From contig CBDBMR010000001.1 of assembly GCA_965207535.1 (NCBI GenBank), forward strand, positions 127,517 through 191,516: a stretch of DNA of 64,000 nt, in the 5' to 3' direction. This stretch comes from JAJDXO01 sp965207535 (GTDB lineage: Bacteria; Pseudomonadota; Alphaproteobacteria; Rhodospirillales; UBA2165). The notes under the pieces are model-generated. The model saw only the letters and a list, made by a program, of their open reading frames with translations. It searched no databases and was not told the DNA's origin. Shown here one piece after another: positions 37,443 through 46,651 of this stretch. Each line of letters opens with the position of its first letter. Position 1 is the first letter of the stretch. A program made the position numbers and the translations under genes.

Positions 37443-38237
37443 ATGAGCGGACGTTTGGAGGGCAAGCTTGCCCTGGTGTCGGGCGGCGGATCGGGTCTCG
37501 GCAAGGCGACGGCCGAGCATCTGGCGGAGGAGGGCGCCCGGGTCGCGGTCACCGACATCGACCCGGCGACCGCGGAGGCGACGGCCGACGGCATCAATGC
37601 ATCCTATCAGGGGGCGGCTATCGCCCTGCAGCACGACGTTACCGACAGCGCCGCCTGGAGCCGGGTGCTCGGCGATACCAAGGATGCCTTCGGCGGGCTC
37701 AATATCCTGGTCAACAACGCCGGCATCAGCATTCACGGCAATACGGAAACCATGACCGAGGACAACTTCAAGACCTTGCTCGACGTCAATGTCACCAGCG
37801 TATTTCTCGGCTGCCAGGCGGCGCTGCCGCTGATGGCCGAGACCGGCCGGGCGTCGATCGTCAATATCTCCTCGACCGCCGGCAAGATGGGAAATCCCAA
37901 CACCATCGGTTACGGCACCACCAAGGCGGGGGTCGGCTACATGACCAAGTGCGTGGCCCTGGACTGCGCCCAGAAGGGGTACGACATCCGGGCCAACTCC
38001 ATCCACCCGACCTTCATCGAAACTCCGCTGATCGAGCAGTTCCTGAAGGACGAGGCGGACCTGCAGCGGCTCCACGACCTGGTTCCGCTCGGCCGAATCT
38101 GCAAGCCGCGGGATGTGACCTACGCGATCGTCTTCCTGGCGTCGGACGAAGCCGCCATGATGACCGGCTCGGAGGTAGTCATCGACGGGGGCTTGAGCTG
38201 CGGCTACACGCCGAGGGCGACCAGCGACGAGAAGTAG
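37443..38237 (+). CDS. Short-chain dehydrogenase/reductase
   Basis: 264 residues, classical SDR. The cofactor motif is VSGGGSGLGKATAEHLA, with an aspartate after the second strand (VTDIDP) pointing to NAD rather than NADP. NNAG is present, and the active site is completed by the serine of IVNISSTAGKMG and the YGTTK pair. The C-terminus has the SDEAAMMTGSEVVIDGGLS block. Substrate unknown; it lies at the end of the accessory catabolic region. Confidence 0.93.
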   Translation: MSGRLEGKLALVSGGGSGLGKATAEHLAEEGARVAVTDIDPATAEATADGINASYQGAAIALQHDVTDSAAWSRVLGDTKDAFGGLNILVNNAGISIHGNTETMTEDNFKTLLDVNVTSVFLGCQAALPLMAETGRASIVNISSTAGKMGNPNTIGYGTTKAGVGYMTKCVALDCAQKGYDIRANSIHPTFIETPLIEQFLKDEADLQRLHDLVPLGRICKPRDVTYAIVFLASDEAAMMTGSEVVIDGGLSCGYTPRATSDEK

Positions 38238-38303
38238 GCGGACGAGATGGAACGTTCATCGCCGCCGGGCGTCACTCCAGGTATTTCAGTTCCCGGTCCG
38301 GCT

Positions 38304-38537
38304 CTATTCCGGGACCCGGAAGGTACGGTCATAGATCCGGCCGAGACCGATATCGCCGAGCGCCTTCACGCTCATTCCGCGGATGGACCGTTCACGCGCA
38401 TCTCTGCATCTTGCGCGGCGCCGGCGGTCGAAAAGCAGGCGCAGCGGGGTCCTTGTCTCCAAAGCCATCCGCTTGATCGTCGAACGGATGGAGGCCCGCC
38501 GGGGGCGGTATCCGCGGCCGCTAACGAGTTCGCCCAT
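38304..38537 (-). CDS. DUF1127-type small protein
   Basis: 77 residues, strongly basic, ending in VKALGDIGLGRIYDRTFRVP, which matches the DUF1127 signature (an Arg-rich helix followed by L-x-DIGL). Such proteins are small RNA-binding or phosphate/growth-related factors in Alphaproteobacteria. A GGGAG site lies eight bases before the ATG. It is divergent from the Crp/Fnr gene, sharing a 158-bp promoter region. Confidence 0.65.
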   Translation of the reverse strand: MGELVSGRGYRPRRASIRSTIKRMALETRTPLRLLFDRRRRARCRDARERSIRGMSVKALGDIGLGRIYDRTFRVPE

Positions 38538-38695
38538 GTTTTGAGCTCCCTTAGCGAGGTAAAACGCTTTGCGCCAACTGTCCGAAATCGTATCTTGGCG
38601 GCGGCCCGAATTCCGTTATCCCGTTCACACTCCAAATTAAATTTTCGCAATGAAACCGGGCCGGTGGAAGTAGCGTGGGGAGAGGATCAAGAGCA

Positions 38696-39415
38696 ATGTC
38701 GAGGGCCGGCATTCGTGAACTGCTGACCACCAATTCCCTGTTCCGAGACCTGGCGGACGAGGTCATCGACAAGATCGCCGATCTGGCGGTGACCCGGGAG
38801 TTGGCCGCCGGTCAGATCCTGTTTTCCAAGGGAGATCCCGGGGACGCGCTTTACGGCGTGATATCAGGGCGTATCCGGATCAGCGCCGGCGCGCCGAGCG
38901 GCAAGGAAGTGGTGCTCAACACCATCGAGGCCGGACAGGTATTCGGCGAGATCGCGCTTCTGGATGGCCGGCCCCGGACGGCGGACGCGGTGGCGGCGGT
39001 GAATTCGGAACTCATGCGCATCCAGCGCCGGGACTTCGTCCGTTATATGGAGAGCGAACCCCGCCTCGCGACCCACCTGTTGGAGATGCTCTGCCAGCGG
39101 GTGCGGGCGACCAGCGAATTGGTCGAGGATTCGGCGTTTCTCGCCCTGCCGGCGCGTCTGGCCAAGCGGCTGCTAAGCATGTCCGGCTATCCGGGCGATC
39201 CCGGCGGCGATATGGAAGAGATTGATTTCGACGATTTGGAACTCAAGATCTCTCAGCAGGAACTGGGTCAGCTCATGGATTCGTCCCGCGAAGCGGTCAA
39301 CAAGCACCTCCAGAACTGGCGCCGCCGGGGCTGGGTCGAACTTAGCCGCAACCGGGTGACCATCGTCGACCCCGGGGCCCTGTCCGATCTCGTCGAGCGG
39401 GAACTGGACGGTTAA
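38696..39415 (+). CDS. Crp/Fnr-family transcriptional regulator
   Basis: 239 residues from the ATG at 38696. The N-terminal cyclic-nucleotide-binding fold is clear (AAGQILFSKGDPGDALYGVI, GQVFGEIALLDGRPRTADAV), and the latter resembles the phosphate-binding cassette of CRP. The C-terminal winged helix contains ISQQELGQLMDSSREAVNKH and LQNWRRRGWVELSRNRVTI. No cysteine cluster of Fnr type is present, so it is closer to CRP-like regulators. Ligand and targets unknown. Confidence 0.92.
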   Translation: MSRAGIRELLTTNSLFRDLADEVIDKIADLAVTRELAAGQILFSKGDPGDALYGVISGRIRISAGAPSGKEVVLNTIEAGQVFGEIALLDGRPRTADAVAAVNSELMRIQRRDFVRYMESEPRLATHLLEMLCQRVRATSELVEDSAFLALPARLAKRLLSMSGYPGDPGGDMEEIDFDDLELKISQQELGQLMDSSREAVNKHLQNWRRRGWVELSRNRVTIVDPGALSDLVERELDG

Positions 39416-39425
39416 TTCCGGCAAT

Positions 39426-39454
39426 CGTCATGCCCCGGCCCACCGGACCGGGCA
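39426..39454 (+). repeat. Degenerate family B palindrome
   Basis: CGTCATGCCCCGGCCCACCG followed by GACCGGGCA lies between the converging Crp/Fnr and xthA genes, the classical place for REP-like elements. It matches the copy at 35890 on the other strand. Confidence 0.5.
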
Positions 39455-39477
39455 AGGACGCGACAAATAGGGATGAT

Positions 39478-40251
39478 CTAGTCTTCGATCTCCACCCACA
39501 CCGGAGTGTGGTCGGAGGCCTTCTCCCAGCCCCGCGGGGTCTTGTCGATCTCGCAGGCGATGAGCCGGTCGGCGGCCTGCGGCGACAGCAGGATGTGGTC
39601 GATGCGCAGCCCGTTGTCCTTGTTCCACGCGCCGGCGCGGTAATCCCACCACGAGTACTTGCCCTCTTCGTCGCCGTGCAGCGCCCGCCAGGCCTCGATG
39701 ACGCCCAGGTGGAGGATCTTCCGAAAGGCCGCCCGGGACTCGGGCCGCAACTGGGCATCGTCCGCCCAACCCACCGGATCGAAGGCGTCGCGATCGTCCG
39801 GCGTTACGTTATAGTCGCCCCCGAGCACGAAGGCGTCCTCGGTTTCGAGCAGGTCCCCGACATGTTTATGGAGGCGTTCCAGCCACCTGAGCTTGTAGGT
39901 GAACTTGTCGCTGTCCGTCGGGTTGCCGTTGGGCAGATAGATCGACGCCACCCGGGCCGACCCGGTGAACGCCTCGATGTAGCGCGCCTGGTCGTCATTC
40001 TCGTCGCCGGGCAGCGCGGTCAGCTCCACATCGATGGGGTATTTGGACAGGATGGCGACGCCGTTGTAGGTCTTCTGGCCCGAAATGGCGATGTTGTAGC
40101 CCTTGTCCTCGATGGGCCCGCGCGGAAACGTCTCCTCGGTGCTCTTGATCTCCTGCAACAGGGCGACGTCGGGCTGAAAGTCGTCGAGCCACTTTAGGAC
40201 GTGCTCGAGCCGCGCCTTCACCGAGTTCACATTCCAGGTCGCGATCTTCAA
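39478..40251 (-). CDS. xthA: Exodeoxyribonuclease III
   Basis: 257 residues. AP endonuclease of base-excision repair with a DNase I-like fold. The motifs are KIATWNVNSVKARL, the metal-binding glutamate in LLQEIK, LGGDYNVTPDDRD (GDxN), KYSWWDYRAGAW, RIDHILLS and the catalytic SDHTPVW. The start is TTG at 40251 with GGAG seven bases upstream; it gives the family N-terminus. It sits behind erpA and a terminator. Confidence 0.95.
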   Translation of the reverse strand: MKIATWNVNSVKARLEHVLKWLDDFQPDVALLQEIKSTEETFPRGPIEDKGYNIAISGQKTYNGVAILSKYPIDVELTALPGDENDDQARYIEAFTGSARVASIYLPNGNPTDSDKFTYKLRWLERLHKHVGDLLETEDAFVLGGDYNVTPDDRDAFDPVGWADDAQLRPESRAAFRKILHLGVIEAWRALHGDEEGKYSWWDYRAGAWNKDNGLRIDHILLSPQAADRLIACEIDKTPRGWEKASDHTPVWVEIED

Positions 40252-40265
40252 GGGAGGTCTCCGAA

Positions 40266-40293
40266 ACAAGAAAGGCCCGCGTTCGGCGGGCCT
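40266..40293 (-). terminator. Terminator of erpA (minus strand)
   Basis: AGGCCCGC pairs with GCGGGCCT around a five-base loop; on the minus strand it is followed by TTTCTTGTTT. It lies 27 bases after the erpA stop and just before the xthA start. Confidence 0.8.
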
Positions 40294-40319
40294 CCTGTTT
40301 AGCACGGGGGGAGGCGGGA

Positions 40320-40658
40320 TCAGACAGAAAAAGACACCCCGCAGCCGCAGGCCGAGGAGGCTTGCGGGTTGTTGAGCCGAAAGCTGGCGCCGATCAGATC
40401 GTCGACGAAGTCGACCTCCGAGCCGTCGATCAGGCCGAGGGACATTTCGTCGACCACCACCTTGATGCCGTGACCTTCGTAGATCCGGTCATCGTCGTTG
40501 GTGGCGTCGTCGAGATCGAAGCTGTAGGAAAAACCCGAGCAGCCGCCCGCATACACGGAAACCCGGAGCATGTTCCCGTCTTCGCCTTCCTGGGCGATGA
40601 TCTCGGAAACTCGCTTGGCGGCGTTTTCGGTAATGGTCAGACCGGCCTCGGCGCTCAT
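40320..40658 (-). CDS. erpA: Iron-sulfur cluster insertion protein, A-type
   Basis: 112 residues. The three conserved cysteines of A-type carriers are present (AGGCSGF and the C-terminal SACGCG). It delivers Fe-S clusters to target enzymes. I prefer the ATG at 40658 because AGGA lies nine bases before it; an ATG at 40667 would touch that site. The ErpA/IscA assignment follows the LTITENAAKRV start and genome position; the exact subtype is less certain. Confidence 0.88.
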   Translation of the reverse strand: MSAEAGLTITENAAKRVSEIIAQEGEDGNMLRVSVYAGGCSGFSYSFDLDDATNDDDRIYEGHGIKVVVDEMSLGLIDGSEVDFVDDLIGASFRLNNPQASSACGCGVSFSV

Positions 40659-40818
40659 TCCATTCATTCCTAAAAAACGGCGATTCGCACTAAATCTAGC
40701 GCTATTTCAAGCTTATGTAATCCCATATCGGCGGTTGTCAAACCCTTCCCCGCATACGTTGCGCCGCCCGGGAACCCGTCCTATTGTGCCGCGAGACAAG
40801 GGTTCCGGAGCAGAGGCA

Positions 40819-42012
40819 ATGCTGACCCAGCCCCCAACGGATACCACCCGCGCCCCGTATGCCAGCCGGCCCGATGAAAGCCGGGGGCGGTTCCACGACG
40901 AGCCGGAAAGCTCGACCCGGACCTGTTTTCAACGGGACCGGGACCGGATCGTCCACTCGGCGGCCTTCCGGCGCCTCGAATACAAGACCCAGGTATTCGT
41001 CAATCACGAGGGCGACTATTACCGGACCCGCCTCACGCACTCCCTGGAGGTCGCGCAAATCGCGCGCTCCATTGCCCGGTCCCTCCATCTTGACGAGGAT
41101 TTGGCGGAGGCGCTGGCGCTGGCCCACGATCTCGGACACCCGCCCTTCGGCCATGCGGGCGAGGACGCGCTTTCGGAGCTCATGGCGCCGTTTGGCGGGT
41201 TCGACCACAACGCCCAGTCGCTGGCCGTCGTAACCCGGCTCGAACACCGGTATCCCGAATTCGACGGCCTCAACCTGACCTGGGAGACCCTGGAAGGCAT
41301 CGTGAAGCATAACGGCCCGCTGACCGGCCCGAAGGTGGACCGTGAGGTGCCGGGTGATATCGCGGCATATGTGGCCCGGCACGATCTGGAGTTGGGAACC
41401 TATGCCGGGGCGGAGGCCCAGGTGGCGGCGCTCGCCGATGACATCGCCTACAACAACCATGACATCGATGACGGGCTTCGGGCCGGTCTGTTCTCGGTCG
41501 AGGATATTTCGGAGGTGCCCATGGTCGGCGATATTTTCGCCGGCGTGGACAAGGACCATCCGGACCTCGACAGGTCGCGGCGCAAGCACGAAGCCATCCG
41601 GCGCATGATCGGAGGATGGGTCGGCGACGCGCTTGCCGAGTCCCGCCGCCGGCTGGCCGACGCCAAGCCTGCCTCGGCGGACGAAGTGCGTGGCCTGGAT
41701 CGGCCGGTGATCGCCCTGTCGGACGCCATGCGCGAGATGGACAGCCGGCTCAAACGCTTTCTGTTCGACAACATGTACCGCCACTGCCGGGTGAACCGGA
41801 TGACCAACGAGGCGCACCGCGTCGTCCGCGACCTGTTCACGCTGTTGCTCGGTGAGCCCCAAAGCCTGCCGATGGCGTGGCAGGCGCGGGTCGGCGCGCC
41901 GGGCAGTGCCGAAACCGCCAAAGCGGTCGCCGACTACATTGCCGGCATGACCGACCGGTTTGCGCTCGACGAACATGCACGGCTGATCGACGTTGGGGCC
42001 GGAACCTCGTGA
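40819..42012 (+). CDS. dgt: dGTP triphosphohydrolase-like protein
   Basis: 397 residues from the ATG at 40819. HD-domain dNTPase: RLTHSLEVAQIARSIAR and AHDLGHPPFGHAGED hold the metal-binding histidines and aspartates, and ADDIAYNNHDIDDG supplies the last ligand. The enzyme removes triphosphate from dGTP or other dNTPs, affecting nucleotide pools. The family-typical start TRAPYASRPDESRGR confirms the N-terminus. It is divergent from erpA and 51 bases before argS. Confidence 0.93.
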   Translation: MLTQPPTDTTRAPYASRPDESRGRFHDEPESSTRTCFQRDRDRIVHSAAFRRLEYKTQVFVNHEGDYYRTRLTHSLEVAQIARSIARSLHLDEDLAEALALAHDLGHPPFGHAGEDALSELMAPFGGFDHNAQSLAVVTRLEHRYPEFDGLNLTWETLEGIVKHNGPLTGPKVDREVPGDIAAYVARHDLELGTYAGAEAQVAALADDIAYNNHDIDDGLRAGLFSVEDISEVPMVGDIFAGVDKDHPDLDRSRRKHEAIRRMIGGWVGDALAESRRRLADAKPASADEVRGLDRPVIALSDAMREMDSRLKRFLFDNMYRHCRVNRMTNEAHRVVRDLFTLLLGEPQSLPMAWQARVGAPGSAETAKAVADYIAGMTDRFALDEHARLIDVGAGTS

Positions 42013-42063
42013 GCCGCAAATCCTGATCGACCTTTTGGAATTGAGGTCTTAAAAGACCGCCTC

Positions 42064-43839
42064 ATGGATCCCTTTCAACTCCTGAAATCACGTCTGACCG
42101 GCATTCTCGACGAACTCGCCGAGGCCGGCACACTGCCACACGGCTTGGACTATGGACGGGTCAATGTCGAGCCGCCGCGGGAAGCCGAACACGGCGACGT
42201 TGCCACCAACGCGGCCATGGTTCTGGCCAAACCGGCGGAGATGAAGCCGCGCGACCTCGCGGAAGCCATTGCCGGCAAATTCACCGGATTTGACGATGTA
42301 ACCGCGGCGGAGGTGGCGGGGCCCGGCTTCATCAATCTCAGACTTGCGCCGGCCTTCTGGCAGGCGCGGATCGGGGACATCCTCGGTGCAGGTACGGCTT
42401 ATGGAGACTCCCAACTCGGCGCGGGCCGAAAGGTCAACGTGGAATATGTCTCGGCCAATCCCACGGGTCCCCTGCATGTGGGCCACGGGCGGGGCGCGGT
42501 GGTGGGCGACGCCTTGGCCGCGCTGCTCGCCAAGGCCGGTTTCGCGGTGACCAAGGAATATTACGTCAACGATGCCGGCGCCCAGGTCGAGGCCCTGGCG
42601 CGTTCTCTTCATTTCCGCTATTGGGAAGCGCTTGGTCTGCAAGTGGGCGAAATGCCGGAAGGCATGTACCCGGGCGAATACCTGATCCCGGTGGCCGGGA
42701 AGCTGGCTGAAAAAGACCGTTCCGATTGGCCGGCCGCCCCAACGAAAAAAAGAATGCTGGGCGAGAGCTTCCTGCTCGAACAGTTCCGGGAGATTGCGGT
42801 CGATGCGATGATGGAGATGATCCGCGAGGATCTCGCGGCGCTGGGCATCGCTTTCGACCGATTCTCATCGGAGCGTGCGCTCGTCGAGGCGGGCGGCGTC
42901 GACAAGGTGTTGGAGGATTTGGAAAGCCGGGATCTGGTCTATACGGGCACTTTGGATCCGCCCAAGGGCAAGGAGCCCGACGATTGGGAGCCGAGGCCCC
43001 AGCTTCTGTTCCGGGCTTCCGATTTCGGTGACGATGTCGACCGGCCGCTCAAGAAGTCGGATGGGTCGTGGACCTACTTCGCCACCGACATGGCCTATCA
43101 CTTCGACAAATACAGCCGCGGCTACCGGGACATGATCGACGTTTGGGGCGCCGACCACGGCGGCTACGTGAAGCGTATGCAGGCCGCCGTCAAGGCGCTT
43201 ACCGCCGGCGGCGACCTCGATGTGAAGCTTTGCCAGATGGTCAATCTGATGGATGGCGGCGAGCCGGTGAAGATGTCGAAGCGCGCCGGCACATTCGTGA
43301 CCCTCCGCGAAGTCATCGACGAGGTCGGCAAGGACGTGGTTCGCTTCATCATGCTGACCCGCAAAAACGATGCCCAGCTCGACTTCGACCTCAAGAAGGT
43401 GCTGGAGCAGAGCCGCGACAATCCCGTGTTCTATGTCCAGTACTCCCATGCCCGCTGTCATTCCGTGCTGCGCCACGCAGCCGAGATGTTCCCGGACGAG
43501 GATTTCTCGCCGGCCGCCCTGATGGGCGCGAATTTGGGTCTCCTCGCCGACGAGGCCGAGCTCGACCTGATCAAATCCATGGCCGAGTGGCCGCGGGTGG
43601 TGGAGGGCGCCGCCGAGGCGCATGAACCCCACCGAATCGCGTATTATCTTCTGGACGTGTCCGGGCTGTTTCATGCCCTTTGGACCAAGGGAACCCGCGA
43701 AGACGCAAGTTTACGGTTTCTCAACGAACAGGACTTAGGGTTAACAAAAGCACGTTTGGCATTGGTGCGGGGCCTTGCGCTCGTCATCGCCTCCGGTCTT
43801 GAGGTAATGGGCGTGGCGCCCGTTGAGGAGATGCGCTGA
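42064..43839 (+). CDS. argS: Arginyl-tRNA synthetase
   Basis: 591 residues. The N-terminal Add1 domain is followed by the HIGH motif in SANPTGPLHVGHGRGAVVG, a KMSKR motif in EPVKMSKRAGTFVTL, and a DALR anticodon-binding C-terminus. It charges tRNA-Arg. Its TGA overlaps the ATG of the SPOR protein by one base, a regular alphaproteobacterial arrangement. Confidence 0.97.
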   Translation: MDPFQLLKSRLTGILDELAEAGTLPHGLDYGRVNVEPPREAEHGDVATNAAMVLAKPAEMKPRDLAEAIAGKFTGFDDVTAAEVAGPGFINLRLAPAFWQARIGDILGAGTAYGDSQLGAGRKVNVEYVSANPTGPLHVGHGRGAVVGDALAALLAKAGFAVTKEYYVNDAGAQVEALARSLHFRYWEALGLQVGEMPEGMYPGEYLIPVAGKLAEKDRSDWPAAPTKKRMLGESFLLEQFREIAVDAMMEMIREDLAALGIAFDRFSSERALVEAGGVDKVLEDLESRDLVYTGTLDPPKGKEPDDWEPRPQLLFRASDFGDDVDRPLKKSDGSWTYFATDMAYHFDKYSRGYRDMIDVWGADHGGYVKRMQAAVKALTAGGDLDVKLCQMVNLMDGGEPVKMSKRAGTFVTLREVIDEVGKDVVRFIMLTRKNDAQLDFDLKKVLEQSRDNPVFYVQYSHARCHSVLRHAAEMFPDEDFSPAALMGANLGLLADEAELDLIKSMAEWPRVVEGAAEAHEPHRIAYYLLDVSGLFHALWTKGTREDASLRFLNEQDLGLTKARLALVRGLALVIASGLEVMGVAPVEEMR

Positions 43840-44921
43840 TGATCACAGATGACCACAGCCGGGAACCACGTGACGAGCCGGTCCTAGAGCGGCCCATCGA
43901 CCCTGTTCCCGCGACGGAAACCGGTCCGGAGGATCGTTCCGATACCCTGGCGTTCGAGCCCGTCCAGCGGCGCCGTCCCAAGCGGCGCATCGGACGGACC
44001 CTTATCATATTGGTGCTGTTCGTCGGCGCCGGCGCCGGCGCCTGGGCCCGCTGGGGCGACCAATTGCGCCTGGCGCCGACGGATGAAGTTCCGGTGGTGC
44101 GCGCCGATGCCGCCCCCATCAAGGTCAAGCCCGATCAGCCGGGCGGCCTCGATATTCCGAATCGGGACAAGCTGGTCTATGACCGGTTGGAATCGCTGCC
44201 GCCGCCGCCGCGGGCCGAGAACCTGCTGCCCCGGCCCGAGGCCCCGCTGCTGCCGCCCAGTGCGCGGCCCAATGCACCGACCGGCGCGCCCGCCGACCGG
44301 TCGGCTGCCGCGGCGCCTGCGAAAACCGCCGAAGCGAAAACCGTCGAAGCGACGACGTCCGCGCCGCCAAAACCGCTAAAACCGCCAAAAACAATGGCCG
44401 CCGATAACGTCCCGAAGATCGAGCGTCCAAAACCGGTCAAGATTGCCGTGGTGAAGAAGCCGTTACCGCCGCCCGCCCCGCCGGCCATGAAGACGAGACC
44501 CAAAGTGGCTGCCGCGCCGCCGGCCAAGCCCGTGGCGTCCGTGCGAAAATCCGCCGCGCCCGCCCCGCCGGCCATGAAGACGAGACCCAAAGTGGCTGCC
44601 GTGCCGCCGGCCAAGCCTATGGCATCCGCGCCGAAATCCGCAGCGTCCGGCGCCGGATCGGCCGGCAATGGATACCGCGTTCAGTTGGCCGCCCTCCGCT
44701 CCAATATGGATGCGCGGCGGGAGTGGACCCGGTTGAGCACCCGTCATTCCGGTCTGCTGGGCCGGTTGCGGCACTCCGTCGTCCGGGCCGACCTGGGTGA
44801 CAAGGGTATCTACTACCGTCTTCGCGCCGGGCCCCTGGAGAACAAGGCGGCCGCAAGGACCCTCTGCGGGGAGCTTACCAAGATCAAGGTCGGCTGCCTG
44901 GTCGTGCGGCCGGGCCGTTAG
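43839..44921 (+). CDS. SPOR-domain inner membrane protein
   Basis: 360 residues. A cytoplasmic N-terminus ends in PKRRIGRTLI before one membrane helix (LIILVLFVGAGAGAWARWG, about residues 50-68). A long Ala/Pro/Lys linker follows, containing a 29-residue direct repeat. The C-terminal SPOR domain (about the last 75 residues, YRVQLAALRSNMDARREWTR, YYRLRAGPLENKAAARTLC) binds denuded peptidoglycan glycans at the division site. It lies between argS and nagZ, as usual in the class. Confidence 0.88.
   Translation: MITDDHSREPRDEPVLERPIDPVPATETGPEDRSDTLAFEPVQRRRPKRRIGRTLIILVLFVGAGAGAWARWGDQLRLAPTDEVPVVRADAAPIKVKPDQPGGLDIPNRDKLVYDRLESLPPPPRAENLLPRPEAPLLPPSARPNAPTGAPADRSAAAAPAKTAEAKTVEATTSAPPKPLKPPKTMAADNVPKIERPKPVKIAVVKKPLPPPAPPAMKTRPKVAAAPPAKPVASVRKSAAPAPPAMKTRPKVAAVPPAKPMASAPKSAASGAGSAGNGYRVQLAALRSNMDARREWTRLSTRHSGLLGRLRHSVVRADLGDKGIYYRLRAGPLENKAAARTLCGELTKIKVGCLVVRPGR
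44471..44644. repeat. 87-bp tandem duplication within the SPOR gene
   Basis: Two consecutive copies of an 87-base unit beginning GCCCGCCCCGCCGGCCATG start at 44471 and 44558. They encode the repeated APPAMKTRPKVAA...PPAKP peptide. The near identity indicates a recent in-frame duplication. Confidence 0.85.
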
Positions 44922-44924
44922 GCG

Positions 44925-45953
44925 GTGAGCCAGGCGCCGCCCCGGGCGGTCATTCTTGGGTGCGCCGGGCCGGAAGTCTCAGAACAGGAAAAGCGGTTCT
45001 TCGCCGAGGCCGATCCCCTCGGGTTCATTCTATTTGCCCGCAATTGCCGGACGCCCGGCCAGGTGCGGACGCTGGCCGCCGATTTGCGCGCGAGCGTCGA
45101 ACGGGACGATGCCCCGGTCCTCATCGACCAGGAAGGCGGACGGGTTGCCCGTCTTGGTCCGCCCCACTGGCGGACGCCGCCCGCGGGGCGCAAATTCGGC
45201 GAGCATTATGATCGCGACGCGGCAATGGCGGTCGAGGCCGCGCGGGTCAACTCGCAGTTGATCGCCGCGGAACTCGCCGATCTCGGCATCGATGTGGACT
45301 GCCTGCCGGTCCTGGATGTGCCCCGGCCCGGCGCCGACCCGATCATCGGGGACCGGGCCTATCACACCGGCCCGGATACCGTCGCGGCCCTCGGACGCGC
45401 CGCCGCCGAAGGCCTGCTGGCAGGCGGCGTGCTGCCGGTGATCAAGCACATCCCCGGCCACGGGCGCGCAAACGTCGATAGTCACGAGGCGCTGCCGGTG
45501 GTGGACACCCCGTTGGGCGAATTGGACGAAACCGATTTCGAGCCCTTCCGCGCGCTCGCCGACATGCCGTGGGCGATGACCGCTCATGTGGTCTATTCGG
45601 AAATCGATGGGGATGCGCCGGCGACGTTGTCGCCCCATATTCTCACCGAGATCGTTCGGCATCGGATCGGGTTCGAAGGCTTGCTGGTATCCGACGATCT
45701 TTCCATGAAGGCGCTTCGCGGTTCCATGACCGGCCGGGCCGCAGGCGCGCTGGCGGCCGGCTGTGACGTTGCGCTTCATTGCAACGGCGACATGGCCGAA
45801 ATGGAGGCCGTGGCGGCCGGCTCGGCGCCGCTCACCGAGGCCGCACTGGCCCGATTGGACCGTGGCCGGGAAATGGCCGATTCGCCCGATTCGCCGGATT
45901 TTGCGGCCTTGAGCGCGAAATTGGCCGCCCTGATGCCGGAGACCGCCGGCTGA
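44925..45953 (+). CDS. nagZ: Beta-N-acetylhexosaminidase (glycoside hydrolase family 3)
   Basis: 342 residues. NagZ removes N-acetylglucosamine from peptidoglycan fragments during recycling. The signature KHIPGHGRANVDSH carries the catalytic His/Asp pair, and the nucleophile aspartate lies in LLVSDDLSMKAL. IDQEGGRVARLGPPHW is also typical. The start is GTG at 44925, four bases after the SPOR stop. Its TGA overlaps the next ATG by one base. Confidence 0.95.
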   Translation: MSQAPPRAVILGCAGPEVSEQEKRFFAEADPLGFILFARNCRTPGQVRTLAADLRASVERDDAPVLIDQEGGRVARLGPPHWRTPPAGRKFGEHYDRDAAMAVEAARVNSQLIAAELADLGIDVDCLPVLDVPRPGADPIIGDRAYHTGPDTVAALGRAAAEGLLAGGVLPVIKHIPGHGRANVDSHEALPVVDTPLGELDETDFEPFRALADMPWAMTAHVVYSEIDGDAPATLSPHILTEIVRHRIGFEGLLVSDDLSMKALRGSMTGRAAGALAAGCDVALHCNGDMAEMEAVAAGSAPLTEAALARLDRGREMADSPDSPDFAALSAKLAALMPETAG

Positions 45954-46651
45954 TGGATATCGCCGGGATCATCTACAGCGCATCCACCTGGGTCCTGCCC
46001 GTGCTGTTCGCCGTTACGCTCCACGAGGCGGCGCACGGCTGGGTGGCATGGAAGCTCGGTGATGATACGGCCTACAAGGCAGGCCGGGTGACCTTCAATC
46101 CGATCAAGCACATCGATCCCTTCGGCACCATTCTGCTGCCGGCCATGCTGCTGCTGGCCTCCGGCGGCCGCATGATGTTCGGCGCCGCCAAGCCCGTACC
46201 CGTTAGTTTCTGGCGGTTACGCAACGTCCGGCGGGACACCATCCTGGTCGCCGCGGCCGGGCCCGGCACCAATCTGATCCTTGCCGTTGTCTCGATGGCG
46301 CTGCTGGCGTTCATGCTGCCCGCCGATGGACCCGTCGAGCAATGGGTCATCCGCACCCTGGGTTTATCCGTCTGGTTCAATATTCTGCTGGCCGTCTTCA
46401 ACATGTTCCCGCTGCCGCCCCTCGACGGCAGCCGAGTGGTGATGGCGCTGCTGCCCTATACCGTTGCCGAACGCTACATGCGTTTGGAGCGCTGGGGATT
46501 CGTCATTATCATAGTCGCACTCTTCGTGCTTCCCTGGCTGGGCGGCATGGCGGGGATGGATCTAAACATTTTCTGGTGGCTGATCGGCAATCCGTCCGAA
46601 GCCATCATGAGATTTCTCGGCGGCTTGTTTGGACTGAACCTGAGGGCATGA
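45953..46651 (+). CDS. Site-2 protease family protein (peptidase M50)
   Basis: 232 residues, multi-pass membrane protein. The zinc motif is HEAAHGW (HExxH) in the first helix region, and the second metal site is NMFPLPPLDGSR, the NPDG-type motif of intramembrane metalloproteases. No PDZ domain is present, so it belongs to the small YwhC-like group rather than RseP. Substrate unknown. It overlaps nagZ by one base and scpA by four (ATGA), so these are translationally coupled. Confidence 0.92.
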   Translation: MDIAGIIYSASTWVLPVLFAVTLHEAAHGWVAWKLGDDTAYKAGRVTFNPIKHIDPFGTILLPAMLLLASGGRMMFGAAKPVPVSFWRLRNVRRDTILVAAAGPGTNLILAVVSMALLAFMLPADGPVEQWVIRTLGLSVWFNILLAVFNMFPLPPLDGSRVVMALLPYTVAERYMRLERWGFVIIIVALFVLPWLGGMAGMDLNIFWWLIGNPSEAIMRFLGGLFGLNLRA

